DNA from: Crossaster papposus
Taxonomy: Eukaryota > Echinodermata > Asteroidea > Velatida > Solasteridae
Assembly: GCA_037893245.1 (NCBI GenBank)
Contig: JBAIAA010000099.1
Span: 124,001-188,000, forward strand
Direction: 5' to 3'
DNA: 64,000 bases
Each line of letters starts with the position of its first letter. Within the stretch, counting starts at the first letter, position 1. Below, one piece after another: positions 49,301 to 61,300 of the stretch. Below the pieces are notes generated by a model. That model was not told where the DNA came from. It did not search any database and worked only from the letters and a program-made list of their open reading frames with translations. Position numbers and translations under genes: made by a program.

Positions 49301-52300
49301 TTTTTTTCCTTTTTTGTGTAAGACACGCATCTGGGGGTCAGTTTTAGCCACATTATCTCTACTAGATGACAGTCCGTGGTTGGAGTTCGTGGACGGGCAA
49401 ATACATCAAACGTCTGCAGGCCAATTGGGTTAGACATTCCCTAAAAGCGGGAGTTTCAAACCCTGTCTCTGATTTTGGCGACCCGATGACTGGTTTGTGT
49501 ATTGCCACAGTGGTCCCTTTGTTTTTAGTTCACACAGTGATTGATTATTACCGGTGATAATATGCCGTCCCCTCTTTTTTTTCCTTTTTTGGAAGGGGAG
49601 CAGGGCATATTTTCTGTGCTATATCATGCACGTCATCAGTCACCCTCTTATAAAATTCATTTTCCTTTCCTTGTTTTTATTTGTGTGTCGGTTTATATGA
49701 CGCGTGCAAGGACAAGGGGGGGTGTGTGGGGGGGGGGGGGGGGTTTGACTTATTTATTTTGTTTTAGTCTTGAGATCCATTTCTTTGATCACTGTTTTGT
49801 TCTTTCAGTAGTTCCAATAGAATTTGCAGATTCTCCTCATCAAGATTTCGTTCCTCTTGGTTGGATTGTGGAGATGCTTTAGTCCTAGATCGAACAAGTT
49901 CATCTTTTATGTTTTTGTGCCGTTTGTATGCCAGGATGGGTTGGGTATCAAATAGCCTATTCAGATATTCGTTTTCGCTAATCAAGGGCCAGTGTTTGAG
50001 GATAGCCCGTTTCAGGGCTGGGTGCGCGACATGTGGGTAGTAGGGTAGGACGAACACCAGTGGGATATTATTTTTGTTTTTTTCACGCTTAGGGTTCGCG
50101 GGAGTCTTGCCCCCTTGAGAAAGGAGGGCTAGGTCTTCGTTTGTGTATCCGCGCTTTTGAAGTTTGTCTTTGAAGAATTCAACCCTCCCCTCAAAGTCTT
50201 TTAAATGGGTACATATACGTTTGTATCTGGTCACTTCGCCCTTGATTAATCCGCCAAGTGCCGACTTAGGGTGTGCTGAATCTCGAGCTAGGTACTGAAA
50301 TGTATCAGTTTTTTGGGTAGCGACCCGAGTATCCAATATCCCTTCATGTATGAATCGTTCACCTTTGTAGATAATAAGGTCGAGAAAAGTGACTTGGCGG
50401 TGCGAGATCTCAGACGTGAATTTCAGAGTAGGATGAATTTTATTAAGTGATTGCACTAGGTCAGCAGCCTGCTTTTCATTTCCGTTAAAGATTATAAGAA
50501 CATCGTCTCTATATCTCATGTAGCTCACAATTGAGGGATTGTGAGGGAGGATTTTGTCTTGTTCGTATTTGAATAGGGTTATGTCACAAATCTCTGGACT
50601 GCATTCGCTGCCCATGGCCACGCCAATTTTTTGTCTGAAAAACTTGCCATTGAATTCAAACGTGTTTCGACGCATAATGAGTTCAAGGAGACGTCGCGCG
50701 TGGTCTGTCGTAGGCTTGGGTATTGCGTATAGTCTGTCGTCGGCTATTGCAAGTGCGTCACAGACTAATTCAATTGCCTCATCTTGTGGGCAGTTAGTGT
50801 ACATGGATACTATATCCAGTGTTATCAATAAGTTGTCTTGCTCCAATGTCAGGTTATTTAGTTTTTCAAGCACATGTCCAGAATCGCGTGTGTATGTGCT
50901 TTGCTGTTTGACAATTGGGAGCAAGAAATGCTATTTCTTTTCGGTATCGAACGACAGGTGGGCTCAATAGAGCCGTTACGTAACGTTTCCGTTACGCCCC
51001 AATGCTCTTAGCTTATAAAAGCGGGCATTGCATTCAATGCCCTTCTTCTCGGTCTAAGCATTCGAACCTCGCTCACCATAGGATTCGTACGTCTTGCCGA
51101 TACCATGGGCGGATCCAGGATTTTTTTAAAGGGGGGGTCCACCCAAGGTCTTAGGCAGGATTTTGTGAATTGGGTGTGTAAAAAATAAATGTGGGTGTGT
51201 AACAATTTGAGTACATGTAACTGGGAAGCATGTACGCGAAGCGCACATCACGAGCGCGTAGCGCGAAGTCCCTGCGGCCGGGGTTCAGGGCCCGCTTAAG
51301 GACCCTTAAATTTTTTGGTTTATTAGGTGCTCTCTGGCGCAATCTGAGGCCAATTTCTACCTATTTTTTGTTAATGTTGTGGCAATATGAAGCCTGATTT
51401 TTATACCATTTTTTTTTTAAATCTAATATTTACCATTTTTAGCTGGAATGATAACTTGAAATAAATTTTGACCAGAGGAGTATATTATGGATACCGGTAT
51501 TGGAAGTTTGGATTTAAAAACAGCGCACACTGACTCACACTACGTGTAAAATGAGGTAACGGTTAATTGGTCATAAACCTTAGGCATACTTAACATAGGC
51601 AGGATTTGGCTGGGAGCGACCGGCAGTGACTCCATTTAAAATAATAAACAAATTACAAGCCCTAATAGTTATTAAGTAAGTTTAATTTAAAGTTGTATGT
51701 TAAAATAAAATGTTACAAGTTGTGTTTAATCTTTAAAAAACTACACGCCAAACGCCCGCTTGTGCTAGCGGGGTTTATTCCGACCGTCTCTACAAACGGT
51801 GGAAAAAGCGGCGTGTTTGTTCCAATTTAGTGTTTAGTAATTTACATAAATTTAGCTTAAATTTAGGTCACGTGACAAATATATAAACACTGTGGTTAGC
51901 GCCTATTGCACTCGTTCTGCTGGGGCTACTTAACCGTCACTTCAAACGGTGAAATTCCAGTGTTTTTATTGGCAAGTCTGCCAAGTAAATGGGCCCAGTG
52001 GTGAGCCAAGCATGGCATTTGGGGCAAGCCTGCCCCGTTCAAGCTTATGAAAGCGTTTAAAAAATTAAAATATGTAATTGCCTGAAATGCAATAAGAAGG
52101 AATAAACAAACTAGCGGCTCGAAAAACTAAGCCAAAAAAGTCAGATCATAGTCTATATGGTTGTTATTTTGTGTGTGTGGTTTGAGAATAATACACGTAC
52201 ATGTATGTATGTGTGTACATGACTGTACGTTGCTTGTTAGGTGAAATACATTTATTTATTTTTTCCGTTTTTTTCGTTTTTTTTTTTTTTTTTTTTTTCA

Positions 52301-55300
52301 CTCAAGAAAAAAGGGGGGTCCGGACCCCTTGGACCCCCCCCCTGTATCCGCCCATGGATACATATGTACAAATGTACATGTACTTTCTATTTACTGTACC
52401 TTTGCGATATTAGGGCCTACTTTGATTAAGTCCATGATGTTCGACGACCAACAGACCAGCCACAGGCCTAGCAATTTATTGTGGGCAATCAATTATCTCA
52501 AGAAGAAGATAGCTCCAACCAATAAGAAACAGAAACCGTCGGAGAATTCGACGCCTCTCGATCAAGAGCGACGGCAACCGCGAACAATTTGAGCACTATG
52601 AGAAGTTAAAGACTTCACCGAATCTACATTGGGTCTACGGAGGACGACAACGACCCTTCTGCCAAGGACAGCCTTACTGAAGCTTTGGATCTGGTAAAGA
52701 AACAACGAAAGCTCATCAAGTTACCCGACAGATCCCCTCACGGCTGTTGTACCTTCAAGAAACATGTCGCCGACAATCTGACTGAAGACTCTGAAGACAA
52801 GAAACATCGTCGCAAAGCCGAAAAGTCAACCGCCGCCAAGACAGAACAGTTTTGTTATTATGTAATTCGTAAGTCAATAGGCTAATTTATCACCAGATGA
52901 ATCACACCCAACACGGGAATTTGACCCCCAGATTTAATTGTATTACCACACCCCGTAAATTTAAACAGAATTCTTAACCTTTGATCTCGATTATTGCAAA
53001 TCGAATATCAAGGTGTTTTAATGTCGTGGTTGCGGGGGTTAAGAAACTCAGATATGTCTTTCGATATGAGTCCGTCCACGTAGAGTTGGCGTATGGCTTG
53101 AGAGACTAATTCCGCGGTTTCATCGGTCAGGTCCCTGTTAATTTCTTCATAGTGGGGGCCTGTTAATTGTCGTGTCCCTTCACGTATGTAGTCTTGTTTG
53201 TTAAGGACGCACACACCGCGGTCTTTGTCGAATTGTTTGATGATAATATCCTGTCTTTTCTTAAGGCCAGATAGCGCAACACGTTCTGCTTTTGTTATAT
53301 TTAGTTTGACATTTTGAATTTTCAGTCTGGACAGTTCCTCCATAGTGCCTTCAATATATGACTCAAAATGGCAGCATTTCCAGGCGAAGGTTAACTGTTT
53401 GGTGAAACTTTATTGCACAATAAATGTGTAACATTTCAGACTACATTTTACATTTTTGTAACAGGTAAAAGAGCCTAACTGTCTTCCAGAAAAATGCACA
53501 TTTCCCAGGGGGACTTATTTCCTTTGGCCTGTTTAGATTCGGGGATATCAGCGGTAAGGGTTACTGAAAGGGAATGTACATTATTTGCTGTTGTTGTAAT
53601 TTTCAGAAATGGACATGGACAAGGGGGTAGTATTGTTTAGCAAATACTATTACATTGACTTGTTTGAAGGTTTGTGTTCATAGATTCTGGGAAATGAACA
53701 AAAAAACAATTGTTTCTTGTAGTCTGGTTCCCAGACCCCACTTAGAGGGTAGTATACACCATTTGCAGATATCTCTGTAGGCTATGGAACACAAATAATT
53801 AATTAATTTGTTATAGTGTTTTATCCAGTTTTTCTCTTTTTAAACTGCGAATGGTAACACATGTACCTATTGCCTATTTACCAGTTGTTTTTTGTTGTCA
53901 TTGTTGTATGTGTCTGAGCAGCTGTACTTGTGTCTGAGTTTCTGTTATGGTTGTCCATGTCAGTTGCTGTCATTTCTGTTCATGTCTGAGTTGTTGTCAC
54001 TTTTGTCCATGTGTGAGTTGCTGTCCTTTTTGTCCATGTCTGAGTTGCTGTCATCATTGTTGTGCATGTCCGAGTTATTGTCATTGTTGTTATTGGTAAA
54101 CAAAATTTTAAAAAACCCAAATATATATAAATTCATTAGCTTCTATCTATTTTTATGTTTTAGTTTTTAGGTTTTTGTTTAATATTGTAAAAATAAAACT
54201 CAATTCGGCCTCCTTAAGGCTGTGAAGTTTTTATTTCTGAAATAAACCGAACAATAAAATTGTTTCTTGTAGTCTGGTTCCCAGACCCCACTTAGAGGGT
54301 AGTATACACCATTTGCAGATATCGAAAAAAAATTACTACCGAATTATTAAGAAATATGCTACTCATCTGAAAGTAAATGTTGATTCTGGGCATCCAGCAA
54401 AATGATTGCGCTAGATATCCTGTAATTATTCCGAAAAATAAAATTTTAAAATGAAAAATTCGCGATCGCCGGTGGGCGATCGCGAAAAAACAAAGATAAC
54501 ATAAGAATAACTGCTCGACGCCGGTTGAAAAAACCCGCTGTTTTTCGTGCTTTTTTTGGCATCCATGATTCTAAAACTTCGGACAGCTCAGTTAAACGAT
54601 ATTTACTATAAAATACAACCCCCCAAATCTACTCATTCATGATAATTCAAGCAATGACCAATGGTGTATACTACCTTTAAGATGAAACGAGCAATTCATA
54701 AACATTGGGGATTGTTACGTTCAGAGAACTAATCGAGCTGGCTTGCACACTTATTCATATCGATTGCTAACAAAATGCAAACTAATATCGTAAACTAGGA
54801 TTAGTATTAGAAAGAAGCCATTTTTTTAACGCTGATCGGCCGAAAAGCATTGGAAATTGATATAAAAATATAATTTTTCTTGAAAATGACGACACACCAC
54901 GTGCCATACAGGATGCTTTAGATACTGTCATTCACCAACAGTCCAGTATAGCCGAGGACCTGGCTTAGACATGTACATTATTTAGGAGAGTATAGCTCAA
55001 CTGGTATAGGCTAATATGACCCGAATGAACAACTTGGATGTGTGCCAAAATCTCTATCTCTAACAGCCTGAAAATGACCGCGTCCTTTTTTTAATTGACC
55101 ACGCTCTTTTAAACAAAAGTGCTACTTCGGACATAGCTATATCTTCTAAACCGTTGGAGCTAGAGATTATCTGAGGTGCTCAAAATGTTCAGAATAGTCT
55201 GTTTAGGAGAGTCATAGAAGAGTGTAACATTTCTAATTTGATAGTTTACAAGAAAATTGCTACAAACCAACATACAGGAATTGCCATTTTATGTTTATTG

Positions 55301-58300
55301 ACTTAAACAATTTTGTTTATATTTTTTATTAAGCCAACAATACAACTTTGAACACCACATTAGTACTGTTTATCTGTCACCTAAACTAGGGTCATGAACA
55401 TGAAGAGTAACCCAACAGAGTCCAGGTATGAAGATGATGTTCACTCAGTGATATGGTTTTTACCACAATCACTGTGCTGATCGCAGTTTTGGTTCAGTGA
55501 CACCTTCTGTGCTGCTGTCAAGAAGCAACAGCGCCCCCTTCAGTTTTAGGGGTTTTGGGCGCCAGCCGCCAGCCGACAAAACGTGTCGGTATATTTCTGT
55601 ACAAACCATTCTGTGTTTTCTTTTTGACAACCAGTTGCGATTTTATGTATACGTTCACCACACTGATGATAATTGCCAGTTGAAATACACTAGGACTTGT
55701 GGCACTCACTGATTGACAGCATTTGTACGTTTGGAGACACAACAGCTCTTTTACCGTACGCAGTCAAGGAATAAATCTCTGTACCTACATCGGTGTCCTT
55801 GTGTGCTGGTTAAATAACTGGATAGGGGGCGTCCCATACTCCCCGAGGCCAGAATAATCACCTTGCTTGCATTTGCAGTACTTGCAACAATGGGTTCCAG
55901 CTACCCGGCAGGAACACCTATCGTTGCGCGCACACTTGCCACACGTGCCACAGGGATCTGGCAGGCCTTCTGGTTTTGAGATCACAATCTCGGGGACTAA
56001 TAAACTGCCCCCTTACAAAACCATAAGACACGGCATTCATAACAGTTAAGATGGCGTCCCTAACATGGCTTGGACCCACAGCTACTGTTGGTAATAGCCT
56101 CTATTATGTTTCCTTGCATTAGTTTAGGTGCATAATTTAAAGCCAGAAAGTTTCAGTTATTAATATTTGGCAATTTCTGTATGTAGGTAGTTGTATGGTC
56201 ACAATAAATACTAATGTAGAGTATCAGCTCTTCAGAGTAAGGCCATGAGGCGCGAAAATACTTCTTGAGAAGTTGAGAAGGGGAATTTCAGATAACGTTA
56301 CAAAGACAAACACTGATCAGACAAATTCTCTTTGCAATATATGACGTTAAACTTTTTCCAACTCCTCCCAATCGTACACACACATCTTTCCTCTTCCACC
56401 GCCAAAATCAAACTCCTTTCATTCTCTCTCGATCGAACAAAAAGGTAAACCTTCAGCATTATTTGAATTTTTTTCTATAATATTATTATCGAATGGCTAA
56501 CGCATGCCCATGTACGCACGTACGCGCGAACGCGCGGACGCAACTGTTTGTGTGCCATTAATAATCTTAGGTTATTGCTCAATAATTTCATGCTGTGCGC
56601 CGCTAGAGAATGATCTCTCTCCGTACATGTAGCTGGCAAGGGGGGATATGGGGACATGGAGGGTGAAGGTACATGATCTAAGACCTGGCCTTACCTCGCG
56701 CAGATGCATCATGTTCTGGATGATGATCTTGAATTGGATTCTGAACTGAACAGGGAGCCAGTGTAGTTTATGGAGAATGGGCGTGATGCGGTCGTATTTC
56801 CTACATCCCATAAGTAGTCGAGCTGCTGCACCAGACGATCAGACGAATGTGGTGGAAGAATTGGTGACGTCTTCTTATGCATGAGTTGATTGATGACTTT
56901 AAACAGTTCCTTTTGGTCACCTCCACAGTTCTGGATGGTATTATTGTAGAACCGTGACTTTTCTTGAACAAACATGAGCTTAACCGGGTCACGCTGAGCT
57001 TTGAACATATCACGGTGAATTTGAAGCCCGAATTTACGCAATTGCCGTTCAAGTAAGCGACGCTTCTTCTTTTCTGCAGTGATGATGTCACTATACCAAG
57101 ACATAGACGGCCTGTTGGCTATGGCAGGTTTACCTGGGAGCGTGATTATTACTGTACTGCTCAACCATTGCGATCAGGGAGGTAGCAGGCTTTGTGGCAA
57201 GTGATATCCTGCGAAAACAGAACCGGGTCAATTGACTTGATCTTACGATACATGACCTTGATTCTTTTAAGTTTCGGTGTTTGCATGTTTAGCTGACAGT
57301 AGAGTGCACAGTGGAGTACACAGTGGTCAGACGTAGAAACGGACTCGATGGTGTCTGATTTGGAAGTAATTACCAGATTAATGGTATATGCATGGCCAGA
57401 GGTGGGAGTCCTTTCAGTTACAAGCTGCTTGAGACTGTAGCGCATCAGTATATCAGCAAAGAGTTAAGTGTCATTCGAATTGTTGTCGTTCCAGTGTATG
57501 TTAAAGTTACCCAGGATGATGAGATTCTCCGCGAAAAGCACCATGCGATCCAGCAAATCAGAGAACTCCCTGATAAACTCACAGAACAGAGGCCTTCGTT
57601 TCTGTGAGGAGGGTGGTCGATAACAGCACTATGATACGGGTATGACTTGCAGTATGAACGATGTATAGACTCAAAAGAAGATGACTGCTGTTAGGGCAGG
57701 CTTAGAGGCAGACAGCGACAATCCAGATTTGAACAAGAGGGCGACCCCACCTCCAATGCAGTCTTTCCTATAGGGGCATGAACAAGTTTGTATCCTGGTG
57801 AGACAATGTCTAAGGTTCGTTGATCCTGCTGCGATTTGAACCAAGCCTCCGTTAAAGCAAGTATGTCAATACCATGCTCTTTCAGATGATCCTTGATTAA
57901 GTCGGCCTTATTGCATGCTGACTGGCAGTTGATTTGGACAAGTCTTGACATGGTGTGTTCCAATTTCGGACCGCTAAACTATGTCTATAGATGGATAGAT
58001 CGTTTGTTTTGCCTCTGCAGCCCCGGTGTACAGGGAGCTGCTTACTAATGCCCAAATTGATGATAGTTTGATAAACCAGACAGGACAGACTAATTAGTAG
58101 TCCAGTCAAAACACCAAATTTTGTTTTGTTGACCTCAAACAAATAATTGTAACAAATCTGTTTTCACCACAGTGCACTTTTATAAGGTCCCTAGAATTAC
58201 ATACAACAAATCTTTAAAAATCCCAGCGGTGGAAATATGTCTAATTTGCATAAATCGTTAATCCCTGCCCTGTAATATGTTTATTCCCAAATTTTGGTAT

Positions 58301-61300
58301 ATATTTTATTTATTTTTTTCGAAAGGTTTATTTGGGTGGTTCTACTTACACATCCTTACTTCAATAACATTTTCTAAAGCATGTAAGTGACTGAATAATT
58401 TTGAAAATAGAGTAATGGTTCAAAATGACTATAATTTTAGCCTATAATTTGCACGCATTTACCTTGTCTTCAGATATCATCAAGTAGTCAGGATGGACGA
58501 GCTTCAAATTCACCAAGTTGCTTACTGGCACAGTTATCATATTAAAACCTTATGAAAAAATCATTATGAACAATAATAACATTATGATCTTTAGCCCAGC
58601 AAACAACAGATGGGGAAATCGTGTGTCCATAAATTGGGCTAAACAGTAGGTGAAGGGTTACCTAAGGTGAGAGACTCGAACAAGTTCAAGGAAATTAACC
58701 CCCCAAATTAAAGATTTTTGTTGCTTACAATAATCATATCTACGTTAGAATGTATTTTGAGGATTTTCTTGAACTTGTTCAAGTCTCCTATGTTAGGTAA
58801 CCCTTTAACTTCTTTTTCGCCTAGTTTATGAACAAACCATTTCCCCCAGTTTTGGTTTGCTGGGCTAAATATCACAATGTTATCATTGTTAATATGATTT
58901 TCCATAAGGTTTTAATACTATAACTGTGCCAGTAAGCAACTTGGTTAATTTGAAGCTCACCAATACTGACTACTGGATGATATCTGGAGACAGTGTAATG
59001 TGCGCACATTTATAGGGTTACGAAGTTGTCATTTTTGATAATTACCATGTTCTCATAATTATTCAGTCACTTATACGCTTTAGAAAATGTTATCGAAGTA
59101 GGGATATGTAAGTAGAATCACCTAAATAAACTTTCCACTATATATTATCTCAGGATGTCGTCATCCCACTTTTAACATGTCGTCATCCCGCGATATATTA
59201 TCTCAGGATGTCGTCATTCTACTTTCAACATGTCGTCATCCCGCGATATATTATCTCAGGATGTCGCCATTACGCGAACAAATATCAAAGGATGTCATCA
59301 AAGGGTGTTGACTTTATTATATCGTCATCCTGAGATAAAATATCTCAGGATGTAAACAAGTCGGATGGCACTTCCAGAGCTCCGTACTTCAGGGCCACCA
59401 TATGGGTGACCTCTTCGTGTAGATCAACAAATCCAACATGTATTAAGTGGGAATATAATGGCGTCATCGGTAAGCTACAGTAAAGTACAGCATATGAAGC
59501 ACGATATGTGGCAAAGAAACCCCCCCCCCCCCCCCCTCCCACCTCTTTTGTGTTGACCATTGTGTTCCTGGGACCTTATTCACGAAGCGCTCTTAGGGCT
59601 TAAGAGTTCGTAAACCGCTCGCAAGTCCCTCTTAGTAATTTAAGTGGTATTCACCATCCCTTCTTAAATTTTAAGAGCGTGCGTAGAGTCATCGTAACTT
59701 GCGGGAGGTCTGAGGCTCCCATAACGTCCACTTTAGTCTAAGAGATTGTCAATCTGAACGTTGCCGGTCATTCCAAGTTCGGCCATCACCTTGGCAGCCT
59801 TTTGCTTCGTTTCCGACTTTAAAGGTAGGATAAACCATTTGCAGATATCAGCAATATTTACTACCGAATTATTAAGAGATATCTTACTTTTTTGAAAGTA
59901 AATATTGATTCTAGGCATCCAGCAAAATGATTGCGCTAAATATCCTGTAATTATTCCGAAAAATATAATTTTATAAAGAAAAAATGATCGCGAAAAAACA
60001 AAGATAACATAACAATAACTGCTCGACGCCGGTTGAAAACAAACGCTGTTTTTGTGCTTTTCTTGGCATTTATGATTATACAACTTTGGACAGGTTAGTT
60101 AAACGATATTTACTATAAAATACAACCCCCCCAAATTTACCCATTCATGACAATTCAAGCAATTACCAATGGTGTATCCTACCTTTAAGTCTTCCCATTT
60201 TTCTTCACCTCTTCGGTAATTCTTAAACAAGTTGATATCGCGTTTATTTTTCGCTTAATTTCAGCCCACGTGACGTTTTTGGACTTCAAAGTTGCTGTAG
60301 TTAACCTCAACAAGGCCAATCAGCTTGTCCACTTCATCTCGCTGAAGTTTGCTTTGCATGCACGCTGCTGCTTTTGCTCGAACTTTGCCATCCTTTCAGT
60401 GCTCACGTCCCTTGATCTGCGGCGATTGTGTCCGTGCACGGCAGTCGGGCGCCGCCCTAAATAACTTTACATTGCGTAACACCGTCTGCGTAAAGAATGC
60501 CCCAGACCATCATATCTTATTTAACGACCACGTAAGTTAAGATCTCGGTAAGTGCATGTTATAAAGGCTTCATGAATACCACTTAGTACGCTCTCAAAGC
60601 CCTCGCAAAGTCCTCGTAACTTCTTCGTAAGTCACTCTTAGTGAGCAAATTTAAGAGCGCTTCGTGAATAAGGCCCCTGGAATCTCAGGAATTCCTTTTA
60701 GGTTTCAAGGGGGAATGGGTTAGGTTACAATAGTGTTGAGTGCGTATAGTTGAGTGCGTATAGGGATAAGAAGGGGGTACCCCTCTGCCACATATCGTGC
60801 TGGGTATACAGTATAGTCCAGAATTATTTTCTTGTAAAATATTAAATTAGAAAGTTTACACTTTTCTATGACTCCCCTAAACAGGCCATTTTGAACATTT
60901 TGTTCGAAAAATATCAGAAAATATGTAACTCTAACGGTTTAGAAAATACAGCTATGTCGAAAGTAAAACTTCCGATAAAAATGAGCGTGGTCATTTTAAA
61001 AAGGGCGTGTTCATTTTCGGGCTGTTTTCCCGGATATAAATTTTGGCACACGTCCCAAGTTGTGCCCTGGGGTCATATTAGCCTAAAACATTTGAGTTAA
61101 TATTTGAGCTAAATAATGTGCATACATAGTAAGGTATTTCATAATAATTTGGTAGTTTTGTTTTTTAATGTTTTCAAAATGTTGTATATGCCCTTGAGCA
61201 CGCATTTCAAGGTGTGTACTTACCAGGTGCTACTGGGTAAAGTTGGCCAGACAGTAAACGACCCATCGTGTTTCCGGAATGCTAGTTCATGTTGAACACC

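Larger units (their letters stand above)
49553..53400 (-). mobile_element. Penelope-like retroelement, interrupted
   Basis: The N-terminal part (53400-53008) and the RT core plus C-terminus (50924-49764) are both on the minus strand in the right order, followed by a hammerhead. They are separated by 2.1 kb that includes a DNA transposon (51104-52356). The RT block that normally holds the lead-in to the first motif (about 40 residues) is missing between the pieces. No GIY-YIG endonuclease is seen after the RT. Confidence 0.85.
59571..60676 (-). mobile_element. Harbinger-like DNA element with a Myb/SANT-like gene
   Basis: TIRs are ggaccttattcacgaagcgc at the left and the inverse gcgcttcgtgaataaggccc at the right, flanked by the 3-bp repeat ctg (59568-59570 and 60677-60679). 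Three-base target duplications and a second, Myb/SANT-like gene are Harbinger traits. No DDE transposase is present, so it is non-autonomous. A TTAA MITE is nested inside (59819-60188). Confidence 0.72.

Noticed and set aside
59141-59350. CRISPR-like regular repeats
   Set aside because: The units are adjacent tandem copies with repeated, not unique, spacers in a eukaryotic intron. No cas genes are present.
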